Assembly (NCBI RefSeq): GCF_042453785.1
Contig: NC_091671.1
Location: 38,145,001 to 38,209,000 of the forward strand
DNA length: 64,000 bases
Source of the DNA: Malus domestica
Lineage: Eukaryota; Streptophyta; Magnoliopsida; Rosales; Rosaceae
Reading direction: 5' to 3'
Within the stretch, counting starts at the first letter, position 1; each line of letters starts with the position of its first letter. Position numbers and translations under genes: made by a program. The notes beneath the pieces were generated by a model. That model saw only the letters and a list, made by a program, of their open reading frames with translations. It made no database searches and was not told the origin of the DNA. Shown piece by piece: positions 36,201 to 47,604 of the stretch.

Positions 36201-36793
36201 TATTTATTGAGCCTCGTCCTTAAGGAAATCTCGTGATGAGTGTTGTAGAAACGGTTTTCATAGTTCATAATTGGGCTCTAGAACTTATTACCTCAAATTG
36301 TTCGATTGGTCTCTAGAGCTCATTAACTCGAACTTGAAAGTCCACAATAATTGGGCTTTAGAACATAGTAGCCCAATGTGTAACTTCAGTGGGCCATAAT
36401 CTCTACAAGAAATTAAACCTGATGGGAGGATGGTGGCTACAAGAGTGTTAGGCAATATGGATCCCTTATCCAACTTAGTAAATTGAAGAAAATAAATACA
36501 ATTACCATCCAATCTTTTTATAAAATGTTCAGATTCGGAAATTTACGGATTTGGATTCGGAATGCCAATGGAGGAAACGGAAATTCCGTTCCAGCTTGCA
36601 TTCCGAAGTCTTACATAAGATGTTTCAGTTCCAGCATAACCACAATAACAAAACACCGAAATAATAATTTCAATGATAAGCTGAATGTGACAATCTAAAT
36701 GTACAAGACGAACCATTGCTAATTGAAAAGTGCAATGCCAATCTCAAAAACATGACTACCATCCGCCGCCTGGGTAGCGCCTAGCTAGTTTCT
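36201..36793. other. Intergenic, no gene seen
   Basis: No coding region or repeat is recognised. Confidence 0.35.
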
Positions 36794-36928
36794 TCAGCCA
36801 TTCACATTGTATGTCATGCTGTACATGGTTTTAGTAGATTGAAGAGGTACTTGCTTTGGTTGATCTGTTACGTTCTCGATGTTAAATTGGTGGTCACGGC
36901 ATTCAAGTGAGCAAAAGGCAAGAAGGTT
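36794..36928 (-). pseudogene. Possible last exon of an FLZ-type (FCS-like zinc finger) gene
   Basis: A minus-strand frame follows a good acceptor (TGATGCAG, intron side ending at 36929) and encodes 44 residues beginning NLLAFCSLECRDHQFNIENV and ending at a TGA. FCSxECRxxQ is the second half of the FCS-like zinc finger (DUF581) found in plant SnRK1-interacting proteins, where an intron often splits the motif. I could not find the first half (a FLxxCxxCxxxL block) on the minus strand up to 38100, so this is either an orphan exon of a broken gene or a chance match. Confidence 0.35.
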
Positions 36929-38100
36929 CTGCATCACGCAGCGAAATTAAATTCCGAACACATCAAATTTCAGTAAGTTTGCTGCCACAGGCATATAAAC
37001 AACTTTGCAGTAATGTATAATTCACATATATTGTTGATGGAGAATCGTAGTTATGATTGAGAAGGAAAACAGAGGAATTCAAACAGCAGAATAGATGCAA
37101 AAATAAAGAAGAAGAAGAAGAATCATACATCACAACAACACAAACATTTTCCCTTTTTACTTAGTTCCTTGGATTTTCTCAGCTGCCAAACAGAAATTAT
37201 GCAATCACAACACGAAAATAGTAAAAGAGAAGGAGAAGGAGGAGAAGAAAAATTATAGTTTCACGACTCAAAAATTTTCTTTATTTTCTCAGCAGCCAAC
37301 AGAGATCAAACAATTACTACAACAATAATTTTCAAAAACAAAAGGAATATCACATAAGTACTATTCTAAAAATCTTGGTCACTGCCACTACCCTGATTAA
37401 TCCCTATGTTTGAAAATCAATAAATTATTGTAGACTCTTTAAATACGAACACTTATTATATGTTTGTTCACATGTTTTCAGTATGTTCTAATGAAGATTA
37501 GTGTTCTATTGATGAAAGCTTTTATATTAGAAGGGTTGTTGAATAAAAATGTGAAACGGTATTGGTTTAGTTGTAAAAGAAAGATCTACAAAGATTCTTC
37601 ACTCAATAGTCTAATTTGAGATGAATAATTTTGGCAATTGGTTTTCTCAAATTCTTAATTTTGATACGTTCACATAGTGCTACTAGTTCATGTGTTATAG
37701 TTTGAGTGAGCTACGTGATTAATATTGAGAAGTTTCAGCGTATTATCACATCGTCGTGTGATATTACTAATTCACTTATATTATATCAAATCGATCTAGT
37801 ATGATTACAATACCTTAGGTTTGTGACAAATCAACATATCATTCACTCATATTATAATATGTGAATTAATAAAATCTATTGAAAAATCAAAAACCTGTCG
37901 CAAAATATTATATTGAGTGGTTTCATACCTAATTATACTAGGGCGTTTTGTGATAAAATCTCATAGGTAGTTAAGTTAGGGAATATATTAGTGGTGGACC
38001 GTTGAGTGAAGAACTAATTGACATAAGCAAGCAAATCATACTTTATTAACTTGATTAGGCTAAAATTGAGGCATGTATGAAGCAAATAAAGGCATTCTCT
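36929..38100. other. Intergenic / PPR gene 3' flank
   Basis: AT-rich sequence with GAAGAA-type purine runs near 37110 and 37230. No coding region was found. Confidence 0.35.
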
Positions 38101-40449
38101 TCAACAAACTCCAACCCAATTCTTAAACGCCAATGCAGCCTCCCTCTTTTTATGTTGGGATTCTGTCTGGAATTTGGGAGCCTTGCCCTTGTAACTTGTT
38201 CTATGGTACTTCAAGAAAAGCGTCCGGTACTTGTATTTGTCGACAAACATCTTCCCTTTCTCCATCATCTCCACAACTTCATTTGCTCGGCTGAAAAATC
38301 CGCCCCTCACGAAGGTGTAAAGAACCGAATCCAGGAGCTCCTGGTCGAATTTCATTGAGGTGGCAGCAGCAATGGACTTCATCTCACCCCACAACTCGGT
38401 CACTTCTGTATACTTTCCTCCTACAGCAGCATAACCAGTTACCATAGAATGGAATGTTTGTGCATTTGGGGTGCACCCGAGGCTTCTCATTTTCGTCAGC
38501 GCCTTCTCAGCATCTTGCATGAGTCTCTTCTTGCAGAAGAAATGGATTACGTTGTTCCAGTCGTGAACCCCAGCATCGGATTTCTGCCCTTCCTTGATTT
38601 CCTGCAAGAGCTTTACCATCAACTTAGGTTCACCGTCCCCTGCACATTCATGTACTAACCTCTCGAACTCCTGATGGCCAGCTTTTGGTATCTTAGCCTC
38701 CTTCATCTCTCTGTACAAATGGAGGGCTCCCTGTGTATCATTTTGAAGAACCCTCGATTGGATCAATGCCTCGTAAGAGCTTGAGTCTGGCTGGATCCCG
38801 GCTTTACGAGCATCTCTTAAAAGTGATGCTGCATTTCCTGCTTGCTTTGCTTGACAATATGCTTTTAAAAGAGAGGAGTATACAGCTGAACCAGTTCTTA
38901 CACCAGCCAAAAACATCTCATCGAGAAGGTCATGCGCCTTGTCTAACCATCCAAGTGATATGCACGAATTAATTACATGAACCAAAGCTGAATCGTCGTT
39001 GGATGCTGGGGAGTCTTCTTTGTCGGCCTTTATAAGAAACTCTGCCAAATCCTTGGTCTTGTCCGCTTCCAGAAACGCCTTGACTAATTTCACGAAAAGT
39101 TTTTCAGTTGGTTGGAGGATACCGCGGTCAGTTGTTACCAATTTGACTTGGCTCTGCAACTTAGCTAACACTGCACCAAGTACTTCCTTTGCATCAGTCT
39201 CAAGTCCCAAGAAATTTCTATCCCTAGAAAACTCATCATAAGATACTAACGGGCTACTCTCTTCACAACCATTTGATTCTACATAGCTTGAACTTTTACT
39301 GGACAGAGATCCCGGTCCAAGAGACTGGTTGCCCTTTCCAGCAGCATCAAATACCAGTGTTGCTACTGCAAGAGAATTTCGTGCTGCTTTTGCTTTCCTT
39401 AGCATTTCCAAGACCATGTTGGATGCAGAATCTAGATCCCCGAATTTCAAATGGCAAGTCAACAAGCAGTTGTAGAATTGCCGATACTGGATATCGGTAA
39501 GGTTGTGAGCTTCATCTATGTATCGTTGAAGTTTCGTAAGCTCATCTCTTCGTCCATTTCTCTCATATACTTGTGCCATTAATATCAACAAGTTAGCGTC
39601 CATTTTGACACCAACCCGAGGCATCATGTCAAGGATCTGCTCGGCTTTCCTAGTTGTCCCAAACATGAGACAGCCAGCCAAAGCAACGTTGAAAGCAGTA
39701 GTATTAGGCTTCATAGCAATCAAAGGTGCATTACACTTCTTACGCGGATCGATCCTGTTATCTTGGAATAGGTAACCTATCTCGAGAATCAACTCTGCAG
39801 CAAGGTAAGCCCCTTGAGCTGTTCGAGACATGTAAGCCAAGATTGCAGACCAGGCAGCAACAGGGGGAAACTGTTCCATCTCTACCATCTTTCTCAGAAC
39901 AGTCGACACAGGATTAGGTAATCCTGCTTTGGCAAGCCCAAAAGACAGATAAACCAGCGTCTCCTTCTCTAACAAATTAAGTTTGTTTTTCTCAATAGCA
40001 TGTTCTACCAGCCCGTACGCTTTCTCCAGCCACTGAACATCAAAGCTTTCCACGAAACTCGTTACAAGCTCATTCATAACGGATTTCCTAGGAAACCCTT
40101 CCATCTGCATATGCTGCTCATGCAACTTCCAAGCATCACTTAGTCTGTGCTCATCAATTGCATTCTGTATCTCCACAGTTAACTTAGCCGGATCTCGAGC
40201 CTGGACCAAGATTGTTCCCGCCATAGTCGAAAAGAAGCTTCCTTTAGGTGTAAGTTTATCATCTCGGACTTTTGACTTGGCCAAAGAAGAAGAGCCGAGA
40301 CACCCACAAACTGACCCGGCACTCGAATAAGCTCGAAGATGAGATTCCGATATCCGAGCTACACTACAACTAGCATCAGCAAGTAGAAGATAAAGAACAG
40401 ATGGGCAAACTGAAGTTGTCCGATAGCTGAATTTCTTCATACAAAACAT
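38101..40449 (-). CDS. Pentatricopeptide repeat protein, mitochondrial, At1g03100-like
   Basis: This is a single-exon frame of 782 aa with no interruption. PPR proteins bind organellar RNA through tandem ~35-residue helical repeats and promote editing, splicing, stability or translation. The N-terminus (MFCMKKFSYRTTSVCPSVLY) is basic and Ser/Thr-rich and precedes a long non-repeat part, consistent with a mitochondrial or plastid presequence. Clear P-type repeats include NTTAFNVALAGCLMFGTTRK, GSAVYSSLLKAYCQAKQAGN, DSSSYEALIQSRVLQNDTQG and NAQTFHSMVTGYAAVGGKYT. No C-terminal E, DYW or SMR domain is present, so a site-specific editing deaminase role is unlikely. Length and layout match the single-copy Arabidopsis protein At1g03100 (recalled). 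An alternative start at Met4 would change little. Confidence 0.92.
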   Translation of the reverse strand: MFCMKKFSYRTTSVCPSVLYLLLADASCSVARISESHLRAYSSAGSVCGCLGSSSLAKSKVRDDKLTPKGSFFSTMAGTILVQARDPAKLTVEIQNAIDEHRLSDAWKLHEQHMQMEGFPRKSVMNELVTSFVESFDVQWLEKAYGLVEHAIEKNKLNLLEKETLVYLSFGLAKAGLPNPVSTVLRKMVEMEQFPPVAAWSAILAYMSRTAQGAYLAAELILEIGYLFQDNRIDPRKKCNAPLIAMKPNTTAFNVALAGCLMFGTTRKAEQILDMMPRVGVKMDANLLILMAQVYERNGRRDELTKLQRYIDEAHNLTDIQYRQFYNCLLTCHLKFGDLDSASNMVLEMLRKAKAARNSLAVATLVFDAAGKGNQSLGPGSLSSKSSSYVESNGCEESSPLVSYDEFSRDRNFLGLETDAKEVLGAVLAKLQSQVKLVTTDRGILQPTEKLFVKLVKAFLEADKTKDLAEFLIKADKEDSPASNDDSALVHVINSCISLGWLDKAHDLLDEMFLAGVRTGSAVYSSLLKAYCQAKQAGNAASLLRDARKAGIQPDSSSYEALIQSRVLQNDTQGALHLYREMKEAKIPKAGHQEFERLVHECAGDGEPKLMVKLLQEIKEGQKSDAGVHDWNNVIHFFCKKRLMQDAEKALTKMRSLGCTPNAQTFHSMVTGYAAVGGKYTEVTELWGEMKSIAAATSMKFDQELLDSVLYTFVRGGFFSRANEVVEMMEKGKMFVDKYKYRTLFLKYHRTSYKGKAPKFQTESQHKKREAALAFKNWVGVC

Positions 40450-40830
40450 CTTATCCAGTCAAAGAAAAATTACTAATCAACTCACTACCCGAAAATCACC
40501 AGAAATTCTACCCAGAGAAGCAAGTAACCAAAGACATTGAAGCGGCCAACTTCGCTGAGGCATTTTATCAAGCAGGTGGTGATCGACTGAGGTTGAAAGG
40601 AGAAGTACATCGCATAGGACATGCAAGAATAAGTTCAAGTACTAGAAAGGTGGGCATGGTTACTGTTAATTTGGCGTCGGCATGTCGCCGGAGTTGGATG
40701 CAAAGAGCCTGGCAGAAGAAGAAGATGAAATTTTGAATATCACAGAGGGAGCGAGAGAAGGTGTCGAAGTGAGCGAGGGAAGAAGGCGGGTCCAAAGTTG
40801 TAAAATGTGAAATATGAATTTTCTTTTGGG
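40450..40830 (-). promoter_or_regulatory. Presumed 5' UTR and promoter of the PPR gene
   Basis: Sequence upstream of the start codon has higher GC content than the flanks up to about 40800. No TATA box stands out, which is usual for housekeeping organellar-protein genes. Transcript ends cannot be placed from sequence alone. Confidence 0.35.
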
Positions 40831-41372
40831 CCTATCCATGAACAGATGGGCTTATTGTAATTGAATAGGTTCAGGGAAGGGGCGGAAAAGGAAAGGAAAT
40901 TTTGGTATCAGGAAATGAGGGTGCGGAAATCATTTATTAAGAAGAAATTGCTATCAAATTATATTATAGCATGACCCAATGACTATTTCAATAAGCTATT
41001 AAAATATGAATAATGCTTGGCTACTCAAAGATAAGTAGGAACTCATACTCAAAACTCTCCGTGTTTGAATTACAGAGCTTTGTGTTTATGATCAGAACTG
41101 TTTATATTATAAATAACTTAATAAAGACCATCTCTGCAAAAAATGAATACAACCAAGGTCGTTTGAACAATCTATTGTAGTAGATACGTCGACGATTCAT
41201 AATGCTTTTATCAAATCTGTTTATCTGTTTTTATACAATTCGATGAATAACCGACCTTAGTTATATTGATTTTTTACAGAGACGAGATAGAGTGATTTAT
41301 AATATAAACGGTTCTGATTGTAAACACAAAGTTCTGTGATTGGCAAAGAACAATTTTAAGTAGGAACTCCTA

Positions 41373-41380
41373 CTCATGCT
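41373..41380. repeat. 8-bp target-site duplication, left
   Basis: CTCATGCT, repeated at 43728-43735. Confidence 0.8.
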
Positions 41381-42030
41381 CACTGGCGGAGGGAGTGCCT
41401 AGGCCCATCCTGACTTTTATATATTAGGAAATTATGCGTCTTTCTTTTGCTTGAAGAGTTGAGGTCCTGCTTTCCAAAAATTTCATACATAACTACAACA
41501 TCTCATCTCACAATTAACTTTAGTATTTTATTTATTTCCCTAACACAAATTAATAGCATTTAAATCAAAGCAATATTTCGCATTTCTTTGAAGAGAAATC
41601 TTCAGTTTTCATTATAAACTCTTTAACAGTGTTGTCAGGTTCCAGAGCTATTCCCCTATTTTCTTGTTGAAATCTCATACGTTTAATTTGTCATCCCAAA
41701 TTCGAAATGTATTCAACAAATAAGTTTTAAATTTCTTTAGTTCTCTATTGTTTCTTCTTTATTCTATATAATACATGAGAGTTACGGTTTGTAAAGTTTT
41801 TATTAACTTCATTGAATTTAATAGTATAGGCGACGAAGTTATAATACAATGGTTTTAAAACATAAAAACTCGTCGCGGGCAATTATAATTTTTGTGAATA
41901 TGTAATATTATCTATGCATGTTATATTGGACATTTGATTACTTTTAATATATATATATATAATTAACATGATGTTTAATAGATTTGTAAATACTATATTA
42001 AAAAAAAAATCCTTTGTGAGAGGCCCCTCC

Positions 42031-43695
42031 TGTTCGCGTCAGGAATTTCCGTCGGGGATGTTTCCTGGCCGACGAGCACACAGCTCCCCGGGAGGTTGGC
42101 GCCGGTGGAGGGCTGCTGTCGGGCTTCTGCTTCACTGTCGGGCTTTGTCGGGCAAGTCTCGTCGGGCAAATCTTGTCGGGCAAGGCTCGTCGGGCAAGGC
42201 TGAAAGAGAAGGACAGAGTTAACTTTGAGAGGTGCCTTTGTGGGGCCTTAGGTGTAGGCCTTGAGGCTCACAATCAAGGTTAACTTTTAGGTGCTCAGGC
42301 GTGTCACTGCCATCTTCAATATGGCAGATGTGAAATGGATGTCGAGTTTTGGTTGTATATATGTATACACCCGAGAAACTGTGTTAGTTATGACAGGTGC
42401 CTTTGTGGGGCCTTAGGTGTAGGCCTTGAGGCTTCATATCAATAACTAAACCAGTGCTCGAGCACATCATATTTGTTCTCGTGAATGCATGAGTCTTATA
42501 ACTATTATACTTCTGATTACCCGAGTCTGAGAGGTAGAATGAACCCAAATAGGTGCCTTTGTAGGGCATTAGATGTAGGCCTTGAGGTTTCCCATTAGAG
42601 TTCGTTCTTATACTCAAACAATCTAGACCGCAGAACGGAATGAATCCAAATAGGTGCCTTCGTAGGGCCTTAGGTGTAGGCCTTGAGGCTTCCTATCAGA
42701 ATCCTTTCCATGCTTAAGCGTTCTATGATAATCATAATGTAATAGAAATAAGACTAAGAGGTAGGTCGATTACTTGCGTCCCAAGTAACTTCGGACTTCT
42801 CGTTTATCAAGGATTGTCGTGGATGGGTTAAGTCCACATAAGGTTCTTTTTTATGCCTTGAGGCCAAGGACTTTTAACTAATCAGATTTACATGCCCGAG
42901 GGCTTAGGACTTGGATCTGGTTTGAACACTGAAGATATATTCAAATCGGATCCGAGTACTGAGAAAGCCTTTTAATAGTCATCTTGCTAGAAATAACTTG
43001 AATATAACTGGAAGTATACAACATATTGCTAGGCTAATGAATGAAAAGACAAAAACAAAGAAGGTCGGGCAAGGTTTAACCTTGTCGGGCAAGCCTGGTC
43101 GTCTTGCAGGTTCCTATCTTTATAGTTTATCAAGGGTCTGAAAGCTTTAGAGAGAGAGAGATTACAAAAGATGAATCGATACTACAGGAAGGTTGAACAA
43201 GGTAGCAGAGCTATTACAAGGGTTTGAGTGAAGGTTTATCCCGCGAGGGATGAAGGCTTGTCCCGAGAGGGATGAAGGCTTGGGCTGACTACAACTTCGT
43301 TTTGAAGGCAAATCTGGCTTTGAGCAGAGTTTGTGCTTGCATTTGTTTGTTTGATTGAGTGTCCTTATTCCTGGTTTCTCTTTCTTCTTATATAGACAAC
43401 TCGGCTTGGTCTCCTGTAGCAGCAACCTTGCCCGAATGCGGTTTGAAGGGTGATGACTCATCAGCTATTTTACATGTACTGCCACCATAAAGTACTTTAT
43501 GGGCTGTGTAGTTGGTCAGTCTATACCACTTGGCCTTTGGGTAGGTAAGCAAGTGGTCTTCATGAGCTGCACCAAGTCAGAAAAGGCCATTTCCTGCTTT
43601 CTGGGCTTTGGCTGGGCTTAGGCCGGGCTCTCCCCTAGGCATCCCTTTGGGCCAGCTCCTTTCTTGAGCCCAAAGTTCAAGTTTTGATCCAAACA
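42031..43695 (-). mobile_element. Solo LTR (1665 bp) with CCTCC target duplication
   Basis: In minus orientation it starts TGTTTGGATCAAAAC (43695) and ends at 42031 in ...GACGCGAACA. CCTCC flanks it at 42026-42030 and 43696-43700. A TATATAAG box lies on the minus strand near 43392. The downstream half holds four copies of a ~35-bp motif and short TCGTCGGGCAAG-type repeats (42120-42200). There is no retrotransposon coding sequence. Confidence 0.78.
42231..42693 (-). repeat. Four spaced copies of a ~35-bp motif inside the solo LTR
   Basis: The phrase AGGTGCCTTTGTGGGGCCTT then AGGTGTAGGCCTTGAGGCT occurs at about 42230, 42391, 42551 and 42650. The spacing is ~160, ~160 and ~100 bp, and each copy is followed by different sequence containing TTGAGG or AGAGTT remnants. 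Confidence 0.75.
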
Positions 43696-43744
43696 CCTCC
43701 TCACCAAAAAGTTCGGCTCTGCCACTGCTCATGCTTTGAGTAAC

Positions 43745-44540
43745 AGTATTGTTTTTAAAATATAATTGTGAATCGTTTTTATTGACCGGCTCTAATAAGT
43801 TTTTGTTTTGGTTTGGTTAAGTGACCGATTCTAATCCACCCTAGCTAATTCGCTACTAGCCTACTACATACTTCAACAAACTAAAGACCTACAAAAACCA
43901 TGCAACCGGAAAAGGAAAAATGGCCGTTCTGCCGATGCCATTCTCCATTGCACCACCAGGCCATCATCGCCATAACCTTATTTGTAAGGCCGGTTCGGTC
44001 ATCACAACACATCATGCCGCAAAGCCTATTCCAAAGAGTCAAGTTTCAAGAATCTACTCAACGTGAATTTGTTAGTGATTACCAAACTTTGTTCGAGTTG
44101 GACGCTCACATTCTCTCGAAGCCTGAGCGAACAAGGACTAGAAAGTATGTTGATAAACAGCTGGAGAAAGAAGTTTCTGCTATAATCCAGAGGTTGGAGG
44201 CATCTGCGGAGAGAGTCGTAGAATTGGAGACGAGAAGTTGAAGAATCTTACGTAAGGGTTCAGAAGTATCGGACGAGGAAAGCATGCTAGCGGTGGATTT
44301 AGAGTAGTGAGATTGTTAGCAAGTTTTTGGAGAAACCCATCCAGCTCTTGAGGAATAGTGAGGGGGACTTGGACGAGTAGTTGAAGGAAGTGTAGTTTCT
44401 TGTGACTATTCTTGAAGTAATGTTTGACGGAGAAGACAGTACGAATCCAAGGCTATAGCTAGCTGCCTCTAACAACTATTCTTTTACGTAAGGAGTCTAA
44501 ATTTGTAAACTAAATGATGTGTTGCCAATTATAATTAAGC
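43745..44540 (+). other. Unrecognised short ORF region (43900-44241)
   Basis: A 113-aa plus-strand frame has a protein-like C-terminal half (STQREFVSDYQTLFELDAHI, RTRKYVDKQLEKEVSAIIQR) rich in charged heptads, suggesting a coiled coil. The frame ends at 44239, but similar acidic/basic composition continues in shifted frames to ~44460, so it may be a decayed gene fragment. I do not recognise the family and propose no function. Confidence 0.3.
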
Positions 44541-47500
44541 ACGTTAATCTTACTGTTCAATCACCCACTTCCCACACGCAACAATAGCTCATGGGTACCA
44601 CAGATAACTTTGCCAAAGTTCTCTGCCAAAGTTGAGCACGTGAAGCTTGCAGCTCCCACTACATCGCTCTGACCAAGAAGGGTAAAAGAATAGCAAAGAA
44701 ACAGCACTAACAAAGTTTAGACCCATAAATTTTGAAGGTCTAACTACCATATTATTACCCACAAGGGTAAAGGAACAGTACCACTGCTGGATAATTGGAA
44801 AGTCCATGTATGTCAACCTCTGTGCTTCGTGGCAAGGTAGACTAGCAAACATGCCCAACCTTTACTCACATTCGAGAAAACACTCCCAATAAGATTGCTT
44901 GCACCAAAATCGAAGAGGCACCGTCCTCCGAATCTAAAGAGCCAAACTCCCAACATGACTACTTTCTTAAAAATCGAAGAGAGGGTAAAGGAACAGTACC
45001 ATTGCTGGATAATTGGAAAGTCCCTGTGTGTCAACCTCTGTGCTTCGTGGCAAGGTAGACTAGCAAACATGCCCAACCTTTACTCACATTCGAGAAAACA
45101 CTCCCAACAAGATTGCTTGCTCCAAAATCGAAGAGGCACCGCCCTCCGAATCTCGAGAGCCACTCTCCCAACATGATTACTTTCTCAAAAATCGAAGAGA
45201 CACTGCTCCCCGAATCTCGAGAGCCAGACCCCCAGCATGATTGCTTTCTCAAAAATCGGTGAGGCACCGTTCTCCGAATCAATCGAAGAGGCGCTCGCTT
45301 TCTCAAAAGTTGGGCTGCTCAGAGACCACGAGGGCCGATCTCAGAAATCGAAGAGGCACCTACTTTTCTAGCCTTGTCAGCACCTGTCACACGCACACTC
45401 AGCTTTGCAGAAATTATGGGCATTCTGTCGAAGACTTCTGGTGAAGTAGAAAGCACATGAATCTTACTATTCAATCACCCACTTCCCACACGCAACAATA
45501 ACTCATGGGTACCACAGATCACTTTGCCAAAGTTCTCTGCCAAAGTTGAGCACGTGAAGCTTGCAGCTCCCACTACATCGCTCTGACCAAGAAAGGTAAA
45601 AGAATAGCAAAGAAACAGCACTAACAAAGTTTAGACACATAAATTTTGAAGGTCTAGCTACCATATTATTACCCACAAGGGTAAAGGAACAGTACCACTG
45701 CTGGATAATTGGAAAGTCCCTGTGTGTCAACCTCTGTGCTTCGTGGCAAGGTAGACTAGCAAACATGCCCAACCTTTACTCACATTCGAGAAAACAGTCC
45801 CAACAAGATTGCTTGCTCCAAAATCGAAGAGGCACCTTCCTCCGAATCTCGAGAGCCAGACTCCCAACATGACTACTTTCTCAAAATCGAAGAGAAGGTA
45901 AAGGAACAGTACCATTGCTGGATAATTGGAAAGTCCCTGTGTGTCAACCTTTGTGCTTCGTGGCAAGGTAGACTAGCAAACATGTCCAACCTTTACTCAC
46001 ATTCGAGACAACACTCCCAACAAGATTGCTTGCTCCAAAATCGAAGAGGCACCGCCTTCCGAATCTCGAGAGCCAGACTCCCAACATGATTACTTCCTCA
46101 AAAATCGAAGAGACACTGCTCTCCGAATCTCGAGAGTCAGACCCCCAGCATGATTGCTTTCTCAAAAATCGAAGAGGCATCGTTCTCCGAATCTCGAGAG
46201 CCAGATACCACAGACCACTTTTTCAAAGTGCTCTGACAGAGTTAAAACATGTGAAACTGGCAGCTCCCACTACCGTGCTATGACCAAGCAGGGTAAAGGA
46301 ATAGCATTACTACTTGTTGTTAGGGAGACTCCTATATATGTCGACCTCCATCCCCAACGGACAGGCAGACCTGCAAAAATGCTCAACCCTTCATCATATC
46401 TGAGAGGGCACTCCCAACAAAGCCTTTCGAAATATTCAGCTTTCTTTCCCCCCGATAATACCTCTGCAAACAAGCTATACTAGAGCAAGAATATCTCATA
46501 TCATCAGGGTTAAAAGCAAGAGTATCCCATATCATGCTTTTTCCCTGTTTTTTCTTTTGGCCTTGTTTTTACCTGCAAGACAAGGAGAAAGAGAGCAATC
46601 AGTCAGCACTTGGAATCAAGCTTCCAGCCAGGAACTGACTGCCTGGAACCCCTTACCTGATTACTTACCTGGCATTGCTCTCGAGTACTCATCTTCATCA
46701 TCTTATGTTTCGAGGGAAGATTCCGCATCTGCTTGAGGAACAGATAGGGCAAGTGCAAAGGATACAAGGAAGCATGTGGAGACAAGCGTAACAGCACACG
46801 TGCCGATACATCCATTACTCTGTCAAAAGCAAAAGTATCCCATATCAGCAGGGTGGAACGTACTCTAGATTTGATGGACTTGTTTTGACCCTCAAATTCT
46901 TCAGTCGGCCTTATACTCTGGAGGAAACCAGAAAACCCTCCAACTCAGTTCAAGAATAAGCCTGTGGAAAGTTACTTCTTCAAAAGCAAAAGTATCTCAT
47001 ATCATCTCTTCTCATTTTTCTTCTCTTTATCCTTCATGCTGCTGCAAGATGGGGAGAAGGTGAACAATCAGTCGGAGCTCTGATTGCTTACCTTGTCTGT
47101 CACCTCTTTCAGCAGACCCCCTAGCTCGGCGACTTGGGGGACTCCTACTACATGGTTTGTATCGCGCTTGACCAAGCCTGAAACTACAAGTAAGCTTCAA
47201 GTGAAATTGATACATTACCTTGTGCATCTCCACCAGTTAAAGATACCACCCCTGGATGGAGGAAGAGTACTTCCAGAGAAGATGCCACATCTACCTATGA
47301 GACAGATAATGCAAGTCAAGACGACACCACACTCCGATACTTAGAAGTTTCGTGATTACGAGATCATTCTCCCACAATATTTCCTAATGTCATTTGTACT
47401 AAATCATTCACTCGTACTCACTAAAGGAGAGCTTGAACCTATGTACTTGTGTAAACCCTTCACAATTAATGAGAACTCTTCTATTCCGTGGACGTAGCCA

Positions 47501-47604
47501 ATCTGGGTGAACCACGTACATCTTGTGTTTGCTTTCCTATCTCTATCCATTTATATACTTATCCACACTAATGACCGGAGCAATCTAGCGAAGATCACAA
47601 AAAG
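44541..47604. mobile_element. Family X repeat, copy 2, inverted relative to copy 1, internally duplicated
   Basis: Matches 7043-9190 in reverse complement. The R/U5-like end is at 47355-47604 but lacks the last ~55 bp seen at 7043-7097. It contains a ~0.9-kb tandem duplication (44547-45460 against 45461 onward), each copy starting AATCTTACT.TTCAATCACC. It also has many CTCCGAATCTCGAGAGCC / CTTTCTCAAAAATCGAAGAG units. The GGTAAAGGAACAGTACCA phrase recurs at 44764, 44987, 45679 and 45896. The gag-like ORF of copy 1 is absent. Confidence 0.7.

Larger units (their letters stand above)
41381..43727. mobile_element. Non-autonomous hAT element containing a solo LTR
   Basis: The ends are CACTGGCGGAG on the left and CAGTGGCAGAGCCGAAC (reverse complement of the right). 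An exact 8-bp CTCATGCT duplication flanks the element. Removing the solo LTR (42031-43695) and one copy of its CCTCC duplication leaves about 680 bp with no transposase domain. Confidence 0.8.
41022..43743. repeat. MITE split by a nested hAT element
   Basis: The left arm TACTCAAAGATAAGTAGGAA...ACAGAGCTTTGTGTTT...GAACTGTTTATATTATAAAT (41022-41110) is mirrored by the right arm ATTTATAATATAAACGGTTC...AACACAAAGTTCTGTGAT...GTAGGAACTCCTACTC (41296-41376). The mirror continues across the inserted hAT to CTTTGAGTA at 43735-43743. Without the insert it is about 365 bp. Confidence 0.75.

Noticed and set aside
44589..46483. Many 70-110-codon frames in the family X copy 2 array
   Set aside because: They repeat with the DNA unit and read through the tandem repeats on both strands; no conserved protein domain.
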